Source of the DNA: Bugulina stolonifera
Taxonomy: Eukaryota > Bryozoa > Gymnolaemata > Cheilostomatida > Bugulidae
NCBI GenBank assembly: GCA_935421135.1
Contig: OW285188.1
Coordinates: 16,717,233 to 16,781,232, forward strand
DNA length: 64,000 bases
Reading direction: 5' to 3'
In this document: positions 39,001-49,361 of the stretch, piece by piece
Numbering within the stretch: the stretch's first letter is position 1
Layout of the letters: each line of letters begins with the position of its first letter
Translations under genes and position numbers: made by a program
Notes under the pieces: generated by a model
What the model was told of the DNA's origin: nothing
What the model saw: only the letters and a program-made list of their open reading frames with translations
Databases searched by the model: none

Positions 39001-40073
39001 GTTGGTTTCTTCTAATAATATATAGAGATATAGTATAATATTATGTCGAATTTACGCTGTATTCTCCTAGCACACATATCTTGATTTTGTCCTTTGCTAC
39101 TTTTATTGGTCTCTTTTATTGGTCTTGTTTAGCTGACTACAGTGTACATGTACATTGTATACACTAAGCACCATTATGTAGGGTATATTCATATAGATCC
39201 AATAAGCTGGTGATCATCTTTATCACTGCGTATATAGATAGAGCTATTAGGGTTCAAGTTATCATTGTAAAACAGAAAACAGACCTTTTAATGTCGGAAC
39301 TGGTGGTATTTTCTAGCTGCACATGTACAGTACGTTATACCCTATTACAGTATAATATATTTACTATGTGCCTTGCAGGAGATAAAGACCTGGCCAGGAA
39401 AGCCAGGACAATGAAACTACAACTAGCCACTATGCCAACAGTCAACCTGGATACGTTGAAGTTCCTTTTTTCTCATCTTGTGAGGTAAGATGAGATTTAG
39501 CTACGGTATTTAGTTTACTAATCTGCTGCGTACTGCATGATGTTACCACTACTGTATATTATGTAGTGATCTATTGTATACTACATATACTTAATAACTG
39601 CCGTATATTTTATCGTGTAGCCTACCTACATGTACATTAGAATTCACATGACTGTAATTCCAATAAAAAATCATAATCCCGTTAGTCATGTTGGAATGTA
39701 ATTCTAATGTAGATTATTTTAATGATTATTTATATTTCATTTTACTCTGTATGTGTGTAATTTATGTACTCCTGTTTAATTTTACTAATATTATGTTAAT
39801 CGCATTGTTGGATTGGATAAAAATGCACATAGTATAATGGTGTATGTACATGTACATATCACAGAGTATGATGGTGTATGTATATATATATGTATATATT
39901 ACAGAGTACATGAGCATGTGGATCAGAATAGAATGAGGCCCCAGAATATCGCTATTGTATTTGGACCAACATTGATGTGGCCTGAGAAGGAGTCGTCAGC
40001 TATTGCCGTGAGCATGATGTGTCAGAACTCTATTGTAGAATATATACTCTTACACTTTGATAAACTCTTTTAA
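24037..40073 (+). CDS. Rho GTPase-activating protein (SH3-WW-PH-RhoGAP), ARHGAP12/27-like
   Basis: Seventeen coding exons with matching phase: 24037-24504, 25997-26123, 26673-26794, 27519-27641, 28342-28422, 29475-29735, 30778-30884, 31299-31377, 32895-32999, 34128-34226, 35099-35228, 35980-36009, 37402-37578, 37974-38075, 38599-38802, 39379-39484 and 39905-40073, giving 829 residues. Domains: SH3 (about 6-61), Ser-rich linker, YENL motif near 170, WW (WQKLKDDESGKAYYF, about 201), two further WW-like stretches (about 260-307), PH (KRGYLFKAKFSEGKKK to QWLKVIQGK, about 413-523), RhoGAP (about 638-829). The GAP arginine finger is intact in GLYRING (Arg about 679), as is NIAIVFGPTL. The family switches off Rac/Cdc42-type GTPases at membranes and junctions. 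Length and order match vertebrate ARHGAP12/27/15/9; one invertebrate gene probably stands for that whole group. Confidence 0.94.
31745..32030. repeat. 19-bp tandem repeat (TACTGTTACCCTGTACTGG)n
   Basis: About 14 units with variants, including a 24-bp unit containing TAGGCTACTGTTAC. Lies in the ARHGAP intron between exons at 31377 and 32895. Confidence 0.9.
32457..32765. mobile_element. MITE-like element with ACCCTAAAAG ends
   Basis: Left end TACCCTAAAAGCAGATACTT and right end the reverse complement of TACCCTAAAAGTTTGCTAAT. Sub-terminal motifs also mirror each other (TTTTGCGAG). About 300 bp, no open frame, inside an ARHGAP intron. The TTAGC/GCGAAATTT content resembles non-autonomous DNA transposons common in marine invertebrates; the superfamily cannot be assigned from this copy. 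Confidence 0.6.
37590..37930. repeat. 21-bp tandem repeat (CATCATACTTGTATGTGATGT)n
   Basis: About 15 diverging copies starting 12 nt after an ARHGAP exon's donor (37578) and reaching nearly to the next exon. A unit length divisible by 3 keeps frames open on both strands; these are not genes. Confidence 0.88.
38187..38375. mobile_element. Tc1/mariner-type (pogo/Tigger-like) MITE
   Basis: 189 bp flanked by TA on both sides (38185-38186 and 38376-38377). Inverted ends: CAGTGAAACTTGCTTAATTC on the left and the reverse complement of CAGCGGACCTTGCTTAATTC on the right. The TA duplication, the CAG start and the CTTAATTC motif are typical of pogo/Tigger-derived non-autonomous elements. It lies in an ARHGAP intron and has no coding capacity. 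Confidence 0.75.
38819..38985. repeat. 17-bp tandem repeat (TCTGTCACATGATATAC)n
   Basis: About nine copies beginning within 20 nt of the donor of the RhoGAP-domain exon ending at 38802. Confidence 0.9.
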
Positions 40074-40077
40074 TAAA
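40072..40077 (+). promoter_or_regulatory. AATAAA overlapping the ARHGAP stop codon
   Basis: The stop codon and a canonical polyadenylation signal overlap as TTTTAATAAATA. Another AATAAA lies about 50 nt downstream at about 40123 and may be the one actually used. Confidence 0.4.
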
Positions 40078-40152
40078 TATAAGCTAACTCAGCACCTCCA
40101 TAATGTAATTTATACACTTACTAAATAAATATAGCTTTCATCTATTGTACCC

Positions 40153-40192
40153 AGTAGCAGCAGCAGCAGCAGCAGCAGTAGTAGCAGCAGCA
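40153..40192. repeat. (CAG)n/(AGC)n trinucleotide repeat
   Basis: About 13 triplets, mostly AGC with two AGT interruptions, about 80 nt past the ARHGAP stop codon. It lies in the 3' UTR if the first polyadenylation signal is skipped. Confidence 0.9.
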
Positions 40193-40193
40193 G

Positions 40194-41110
40194 TGTTACT
40201 TGCTACATTGTACATGTATATTGTTTTATTACTATCTATTATTATTATAACAGTTACTCAAGTTGTATGCTATTAGTTGTCAATATAAACTTCTTCCTTA
40301 GCTCAAGGTTACAGATTATGTCTTTAATCTCTGTTAGTATAATTATTTTACTACCATTCTGCTCAGTGTTAAGGGCAGGCAACTCCTGTTGTGTTTTTAT
40401 AAATCCTGATTAGCCATCAGTATGTACCCACACGGATATTCATTCTCATCTGCCATAGTATTTTACATGTATATAAGATTATAGTTGTATTCAAGTGCCT
40501 TCAGTGTTAGTTATACTATCCCTGGCCTCTCCCTCACTCATTGCTGCATTTTACAAGTGAGTTGCTGCACTATTTAGGTAAATATAGTAGGCTTGTGTAG
40601 CGAAACCTGGATGTTGACTGATGGTCATGTTTAATGTTAGCCTGAGAGAGAGACTTCACTGAGATGGGAGGAGGTGAGGTACCACCCTCATCTGTTTGAT
40701 ATTTTTTAAGTTGTGTTCATTTGTATGCTGGTAAATTGTACATTGAATTCAAACCACTAGCTAGTAACCAAGTATATATTATTATTTATTAACTAACTAT
40801 TTTTGTAAGGCATTTGTCTTTGAGTATATAAAATATATGATGCACTACTAGTGCTGGTGTATACTCAGAATGCCATGTATTTAATGTAATACAGCACTAG
40901 ATTATACCATATTTTTCTATGCATTTATATAATATAATAATTATGTTATGCAATCATCTTCTCTTTCGGTTATGTAATATTGCTAGCAAGTAAATAATAA
41001 ATAAATTTACCATATTGATCATTAAACTGCTGAATTACCATTTTTCTCAATGTTTCTCCCAGTGTCCAGTAAAAGATAGAGCCTGAACTAGCGTGTAGCA
41101 TAGTCGGACA
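40194..41110. other. Tail-to-tail spacer, ARHGAP / minus-strand gene
   Basis: No coding signal. AT-rich, with short hairpins; it contains the 3' ends of the two convergent genes. Confidence 0.4.
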
Positions 41111-41878
41111 CTAAGAATGCAAATTCTGATCGTTATGGAACACCCAGCGCACCTGACCTGTACTTATATCATTGGTTTTAATGGGAGGCAGCGATACTGA
41201 TTGAGTCATCGAAGCTATTCTATTCAAACAATTTGTTGCGTTCTCCAGAGCTCTGCTTTCATGTTCTTTAGAAGTTTCTAGAAGTTGAGAAAGTTTACAG
41301 TCTTTAGTAGGTGCGGTGGTATGATGGTGCCAGTTGGAGCTCACTTCTGACCATGATCTCTTCATTGGGTCGTTAGTTATATATCTAATAACCGAAGGCT
41401 GTTGGTTACTTCTTGCTTTAGCTCTTAATAAAATCTTCTCTTTATATTGCTCCATACACCAAATTCTATACCTAAAATCAAATTTTCACATCTTTATTTT
41501 CTTACCTGTGAAGCTGATTTTATATTTTTTTCAGTTTTCCCATGAATCTGCAGAAAGCAGTGTCATTGGAACACAACAAAAAAAATACATTTCTACATAT
41601 ACATATTGTACACATGTATATTTGCATATACAATGTATGTGCATAATTATATTATATTATAAATATATAAATACATATGACTTGTGTTAATGTGCTACAT
41701 GTATAATAAGTTCTTGATATTGATATGAACATGTAGAATGTTTACCTGGAGGACTTGTCTATGATGTCGATAGTCTTATCCATTTTAGCTTTCTCCAGTT
41801 TATTCATTTGTTCCGCTATTTTAAAATGTTTATTAGAAATATTTTTAATTTCTTTAACTGCATGCCTTCTTTGTTTAC
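41111..41878 (-). CDS. Unrecognised protein, C-terminal exons
   Basis: Two minus-strand exons join in phase: 41878-41746 and 41471-41111 (stop TAG). Together they encode about 163 residues. The first has a charged, helix-prone stretch (IAEQMNKLEKAKMDKTIDII) suggesting a coiled coil. The second contains RIWCMEQYKEKILLRAKARS and a Ser/Thr-rich tail ending HNDQNLHS. Acceptors TTATGACAG and TTGATTTTAG and donor CCTCCAG|GTAAAC support the model. Upstream, a 36-nt segment at about 43016-42981 and an ATG exon at about 45644 (MKNLFSYFGGRVLYIK) plus about 45538-45507 can be joined in phase, but each is weakly supported. I do not recognise the family. Confidence 0.5.
41506..41547 (-). other. Candidate alternative (stop-containing) exon
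   Basis: Between the two exons of the unrecognised gene, a 42-nt segment has a strong acceptor (TTTCTGCAG) and a strong donor (CACAG|GTAAGA). Included after the upstream exon it would read RFMGKLKKI and then stop; skipped, the flanking exons join in frame. It could be a poison exon or an alternative C-terminus. Confidence 0.35.
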
Positions 41879-41999
41879 CTGTCATAACAAGAGCTGTTTA
41901 TGCTCAACTTATAGAAAAATTAATTTTCCATAAAAACACAGGTTGGTAAACATACAAATATTGTGTACAAATACTTGTTTGCTATGAAGCTCTTGGAAT

Positions 42000-44900
42000 A
42001 AATAACATAACTTGTCAATACTATTAATTGATCATTATAATGGCTCACTTATCTAAAACAATACAAACAAGATTTTATCCAATATATCTCAGTCATTACT
42101 ACATTTTTTTCCTATTGAATATTTCATACAGACAGAGTTATCTTATCCACTCCTATACTAAACCCTGATAAATCTATAATTCTTGATATTTGACACTCAA
42201 AGGTATTATTTATAATCCAGAAGTGTAGGTGTTATCTAGTCATATTATAGTGTCAGCCTTTGTGTTGGTCTTTAGCAGCTGATAGGCCCTTGTATATTAT
42301 ATTGATCGACAAATTAATAGAAAATATAATATGTAGTACTCAACAATCTGAACACAGCTATTGGGCAACACTTATATAACATAATTACTACTCTTAAGTT
42401 ATAATATTGATTTTGATATGAGGCCATAATATCTGAACATAAAGTAGTGTGTTGTTATCCATATTGTTACAATCATGTACAATATATATATTGGGCAGTG
42501 TACATGTACATTGCCTGTTATTCTGCTTGTATTCTGCATTACTGTTCTGCTTCTATTCCCACCAACTGTAATATAATAATATAGTGTCCGTCATAGTACC
42601 AAATTTATGTTTTTGGTGTATTAATTCGCAATATAGGACAGCTGAAAATTCACGAAACAGGTTTGCATATTTTTGTATAAAAAAATCTCATTGTAGTGCA
42701 GATATTTCAATTGTATAGAAGTTGGGTAGATGGCGATCAAGTCTCTTACCTACATATATACATGTACATGTATATGCGTTATATACAATGTATACCGGCC
42801 TACCTATTCATGATACAGACTTTTCTACCAAAGTTAAAAATCAGCAACATGGAAGTTTGATTAATCTGATATCATAGTGACAGAGTATATATTTGATCTT
42901 ACTAAAAGATTATAGCTATTGTTATGATACATGCCCCTTCTCACAGAGGCAGCCATTATTATAGCATTATTTACCTGTTGCTATAGTAACAGTAGTAATC
43001 CATGATGTGCTGAGTGCAGATACACATTATATCTATGCAGTGCAAACCTTTACAGGCTATTAATTTCTAACCTGATAAAGAGGGCGTGTGTTATGCTATC
43101 TCATTAATAGATCTACAATATCCATATAGGAACTTGTAATAAAGTAATAAAACTTGTTAGATAATACTTCCATACTGCATGGTATTCATCTACATAAATG
43201 ACATTACTTTAACTCTAGGTTAGCTAGTTGGGAGTTGTCTACTCTCTAAAAGTTGTACCAAGTATTCAGAGATGAGATTGCATACAGACCATGAATTTTC
43301 TAAAGTTACCCAAAGTGTTACACTATGCTATTACATCGTACATAATATCATATTAGAATATCCACTATATGATATTGGTCGCATAGCTGGAGTTGTCTTT
43401 CCTCCAACATATCTGTAGGGGCCTACAAGTCAAAACCAACCAGTCAGGTTTGTACCAGCTCACAGCTTCCAAATTACCCTGACTCAGACTGTTGCAAACC
43501 GCACAATTAAAATGTATTAATAATACTATGAACTGTATTTGATAACAGATAGGCTTTTGCTCTAACTGTAGATTATGATAATTTATTTTGGAGTTGTGTT
43601 ACTTTCATTTGTATTTAGTAGAGTATATACATGTATAATTATACTATTGCATGTGAGCAATGATAAGTATCTACTTTCAATACTTAACAAGACCTACTTA
43701 ACAAGGTCTATTTATAGAAAGGTAAAACTGAAATACTTGGAAACCAACTTTGTCACACTCAGCAATTATAATTAGCTTGGAGTTGATGCCAAGTATACGC
43801 ATTCTCCCTCCTTAAACTGGTCAAGTTTCCAACCAACTAAGTTGTTGTTATTTGCCATGATTCATGAGATACGTAATAATTAGTTATATAAATTATATCA
43901 AAAATTATTAATTGGTTAAGTAGATGAACTAGCTATCGTATCATAGTCAGTACACATCACAGTTGGCGCCACATACTCCATATTTACCATAAATTAGAAA
44001 CAAACAAGTCATGACAATCAACAGTCAGACTCAATTTGATAATATGACTGTATAATGAAGGATAGCTGCTTATAGTTGAAATCTGTTATAGCTGGCTATG
44101 GCACACTCAGTTTTATTCAAGAAGAGAAATAAATCCACACAGCTCACTATTGGGTCCCTATCTGCATGTGCATGCACATGTATGTATTGCATGCTGTAAC
44201 TTGTAAGTATGTATGGGCAAGGGATGGTGTTCAAACAGGCTCCTATGAATGAACTGGGAGACTCTGTTCTCCCATGTGCTCTTTTAACCAGTTGTTGCAG
44301 AAATAATGACTGTCGCCATTTGTAAAAAAGCAAAATACTGTCATTCCAATACTCAGACCAGAGGCGTGAATATACCCAGCAATTAATTTTCTAGATTGCA
44401 GGGAAACAAGTTAAGAGGGTAGACAACTTCATATGCTGGGTTCCTGTGATTGAACCTTAGTAATTGATAGTAAGACACATCCAATTGACTGTGTACGCCC
44501 ACAATTATTACTCTAAAACTTGTTTATGTTAGCCTTGTGCCCTGAAACATGAGATAACTGGTCTAAAAGCCAGAGTCCCATCCATCATTTGGTTCTGATC
44601 GCTTACAGTACAGATGAGATTGATCCTGATTCCTAGAAAGTGGATCACAGATGAAGCTTTCGACTGTCAGCAATATTGGAAATGTAATATCTGAATCAAA
44701 AAAGTAATTTACTGTGTAAATAGCATGCTAGGAGCATAATATTATTTGTCATGAGGACTAAAATTCTATAAAATTTATCAACTAGTACGATGATTAACTT
44801 TAGAAAACATTTTTCTAACTCATATAAATTCTTCACAGTAGTAGACCTATATTATGTACACTATAAATTGATCGTAGATTGTAGTAGATTGATGTGGGAA

Positions 44901-45500
44901 GGACTGAGCACAGGGTCTCAAGTGATAATAAAAACAAGATTTTTGTGATAAAGAATTTAAATGCCGGGGTACAAAGATATATTCCATGAATAGAATAATT
45001 CTAACAAAAGAATTTTACCATGATAGTGTATAACAATGTACATTATAATACTATCTTATAATCAAGGAATATACACGCAAATATTTAAGTTAATGGATAG
45101 TGAGTGTACTTTGGGTGGAGTACACTCTGACAATACTAAATAAGCACATAACTTATAATATACAAATATTTCACATTTGTTTCCTGGTGCAAGTTCATTC
45201 ATGTCTTTCCTTGTAATAAATGAATGAAACTTTCTAGGTAAATTTACATTTACATGCACAGTGTACATACACAATCTACATTTACATGTGTACTTACATG
45301 TACATGCACATGTGGTGTGGTAATGTAAAAACGCAAAACAAGGTTGCCCATTCATACTGATTATTCAAACATTCAGCGGGAAGTTTTTAAATTATGGAAT
45401 ATTGTAACATGAAAATAATTTTTGTATAATAATAACACATGCAGCCACTGCATAATAATCTTGGCAAAGAAAATAACATTACTCTTGTTATAACCACCTT
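42000..45500. other. Gene-poor AT-rich stretch
   Basis: Probably intronic or upstream sequence of the minus-strand gene at 41.1 kb. No exon stands out apart from the weak candidates described there. Contains copies of the AGTTGTC(T/C)(A/T)CTCT motif (about 43232, 43390 and 44414) and TACATGTA repeats. Confidence 0.35.
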
Positions 45501-46146
45501 AGTCGCAGCCTCCACGAACTTTGTAGTATCTGTGGAATTAAAATTGTACGACTGTACTGTAGCTACAAATTATATAAATTGAAATCTTACTCTTATCTTG
45601 ATATACAAGACTCTTCCACCGAAGTAAGAGAACAGGTTCTTCATGACTAATTTTTTACATGGAAAATATGTTATATAAAAGTAGTGGCCAAAACCCCTTA
45701 GGCTTAACACTCCTTTGCCAGTTTTGATGATGGTTTGGAATAATTTTAAAACATGAATGTAAAACTGTAGCTATCATGTTGTGTAACTCTAGAAAACTGC
45801 AGCAAATATTTTTAAAGAATATGACCTACTGCTACTATTGTATAATTGTGTTATATATTAGTACCTACATGTACACGTACATGTACAACTCAAATACCAT
45901 CAAATAATTAGAATAGAGGCTCGAATTTAATCAACTTTCTCCTAGTATTACTATATCGTGATAAAGTAAGAAAAGTATTAAAAAATAATGAATGCATCCA
46001 ATTAACTCCTATAGGCCATATCATGAGTAAATTAATGAATGTTATATTGCCATAGAGAAATTGAGATATAGGTCAGGTGTACCTAAAACTAATTGTGTAC
46101 CATTTGTTGGCAAAAAATGATATTACTTTCACATTGAAAATTTGTA

Positions 46147-46224
46147 TGATTGAACATACATGTACATAATTATATTATACACTCATTAGTGTATAATATA
46201 ATTATGTACATGTATGTTCAATCA
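46147..46224. repeat. Perfect 37-bp palindrome with 4-nt loop
   Basis: Left arm 46147-46183 and right arm 46188-46224 are exact reverse complements; the loop is CATT. The arms start TGATTGAACATACATGTACA. No mismatch in 37 pairs means it is young or maintained. It has no coding capacity and no transposon ends were recognised outside it. Confidence 0.95.
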
Positions 46225-46225
46225 C

Positions 46226-49200
46226 ATTGATCTCTTCACACAACGATCCTACAGGTAAGGTAGTAGCTTGGAGAATCACAGTCCCCATTACACTGCTCTT
46301 ACAAGGTAATAAGCACCTTGTAAGCATTATAATTGTTATGTATCCACAATTAAGATATAAGAGTGATGCTACTATTTTAAAGATTGTTAAGATTACACTA
46401 ACTTGCTAAGAGATGAAATATGGTAGAATATTCTTCAAAAGAACTGTCTTCAAAGACTTTTTATTGAAATTGTATTTAGTTTATGACAATGGATATGTTT
46501 TAGTCTCTTTATGTCTCCCTGTTTCATTAGGATTGGCTAGCTATTATAATATTATAAAAATTTATTCTAATGGCCTTTTGTCAGTTTATTATGTATTTGT
46601 TATGACTTAAGCTACAGGGTGATGCAGGCCTACATGGAATATCTAACAGTGGACACTAAAATGTCAGGCTCCACACTGTTTGTACAGGAAATAGATGCAC
46701 AGCTGTGTAGCTATCAGTAACCCCACCATTCCACATCTGCTAGAGACCACCAGTCATGTTGAGTACTTGGCTTGCAGAACTAAAGTGACCTGAATCATGG
46801 AGATTAATTATATAACCAAATCTTTTGTCACAATGTCAGTTTGACATTCTTTGCAAAGTATGTCACCTTTACACGATTTTCAATGTTATTCGTTGATGTT
46901 ACAAAGCAACAAGCATGTGTTCCAATATATAACTATAGCAACCGTAACAGAAATAACTACCAATTGTTTAAGACATATACATTGGCTGATTACTAAAACT
47001 GATACGCTCCAAACAAATGATTAATTGATTCCGACTAAATATTATACTGTTCGACTATAGCATGCGTAATGTTGAGAACCTAGCAGTTTAATGTGCATGA
47101 AATACTCTGATGCTGTCCATCTGCACTATATACAGTAGAATTCCCATTATTGACTTCAGAGCGTTCCGAAAATTTCAGATCAAGATTGAACTCTGCTGAG
47201 TGCAGACAGCACTTAGTATACCTACATTTACAAAGCTGTAGGGAGAAGTTTCATGACAAAATTTTAATTCCGCCACGTAGACCCAATTAGGTGTAATATT
47301 ACCCAGTTTAAACAGTCTTAGCTCTTTGCTATATATAATGGAGAAAACTCTTGCTGGCATTATAATAAAAGAACTCTGATTATGTCAAAATGGAATAAAA
47401 TTGCACCAGAACCTCCTTAAGCCTGACCCTCTAGATGACTGCTAAGAATAAATCCAGTCTCCTTACTGCCTAAGTGCCGTTATCATCTATATCTTGGTAA
47501 AGGTGGGTGTGCCCTTGTTATACTAATCGATTTCAGAAGTGGCAGTCCAGAGCTTAAGCTCTGAAACCTGTAAGGGTGGACCAGAAAATGAGTTCAGCTA
47601 AAAGGACTTTTACCCTGCCTAGATTTAGGTCATTGCCACCAGATCCTAAGCTTTATATATGGTGAAACATTGCCTGTGGTACTAGCAAGCTATAAAGTGC
47701 CCTAGAGTAGAACCCTGTATTATATAACCACTTTTTAAAACGTAGTACTGCAGACGTAGGGAAATTTTTTCGTTATTCTAAGGTTGAAGTGTTATCTTAC
47801 TCCCACATATAAATTCTTTGAACAAAAAAGAGTATTATACATGTTGAGATAAGCAGAGGTTATCTGCAGGAAAGAATTCATACGTGTTGCCGGCAGGATA
47901 AGTTGCCGTTGTTAAGATTTGTGTAGACCATAGAGATCAGTGCATTGTATAGTAGTAGTTCCTAATTAATAAGATTCCACAGCTACGTCAGTGAATGGAG
48001 ATTAGGTACAAGAAATCTAAACTGATTAGTATATAGTGTGTAAAGGACTTATAGGTAAAGATTACTAGATTAAACATTGCAAAATGACAGAACAAAAAGT
48101 GGAAAGACATCGATTGGCTTGAGAAAAACTGTCAGGTTACCAGGGTGATCAACAAACGTGTGCTATCTACATTGATTACCTACGTAGTCTGAACACTAAG
48201 CTAACTATTGCTGAGCAGTAGGTTACATGCAAAATATGTGACTTTCAAGTATACTATTGTTATAACTTCTGTCTATTGCTTCAATCTTTGGTTACATACA
48301 TGTAGCTTCTACTTTATTCTACCAATGTAGCTGCCGTATAACAAATATAGTTTTATGCCAGTAACACATTGATAATAATCCTATGTATTTCATCAGTTAC
48401 ACAACGTTGAACCCACAAGCCTGTAACCTTCCCATAACCACTCCTACAGTAGCTGAATGAGTTTCTTGTACGCATTAGATTGAACTGAATGGTTTCCAAG
48501 CCCAAATGCATTCCTTGGCTGGTTTGCACTGAGGTTGTTCTTTGTTGGTTGAACATGGGATGGATGATTTAATTAAAACACTCAAAAGATACAAAAACCA
48601 TTTTTTGCTGAACACATTTCTGACAATATTTGAGAGCAATATTTTGAACAAATTGATGAGTTAGAACAATTACAATGTACACGTAGTTAACAGTGAACAT
48701 GGGAGTATCTCACTACACGTCATGTACAAATCTACGATATAATTTTAACAAACATAGACTGAGCTCTAAACATTATAATGACACAAAACACGGGGCTGGA
48801 GAATTGTATCACTCAAATATAATAGAAATGAGCTAAGCATGGCCACATCATCACATGAAATCATTCAATGAACCTATTAGCTTGTATGATTTTAATGAAT
48901 GGATAGCCTTGGGTGCGATGTAATGGATGATTAAGGTTTGTCGTAGGAATATTATAACATGTTTACATTCAAGTATTTGGAGTTACCCCACCCTTGTTAA
49001 GTCAGCAGAGGTTGTTTGGTTACCTGAATCAATATAGCTGATATAATAGGCCTACTACCGACGGTTCCTGTTATGATTATGTGTCACAACTGTGCATAAC
49101 GCACCGTGAAAATCTTAGTGTAGAGTTTTTGAATGGCAACGTAGCTAAACTTCAGCATTGTATATTTCTGCATGAAGAATATTAAATTATTCTAAATTGA

Positions 49201-49361
49201 CAGAGATTGAAAGATAATGTCAAAACTAAATAGTGCATGAACTATTATCTCCATATAATAATAGACATACAGTTATATGAGACTGTGTGCTATATGACGA
49301 TTGCACTCTTTTATAGATAGTAGTCTAGCTTGGTGTCAAGTGAGGACCACTTCTGTATCAG
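46226..49361. other. Intergenic or intronic stretch without a supported gene
   Basis: A plus-strand segment at 46254-46306 (KVVAWRITVPITLLLQ, acceptor CCTACAG, donor CAAG|GTAATA) and a few others have splice-like borders but could not be assembled. A palindrome around CAGAGCTTAAGCTCTG lies at about 47550. Nothing else stands out. Confidence 0.35.
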
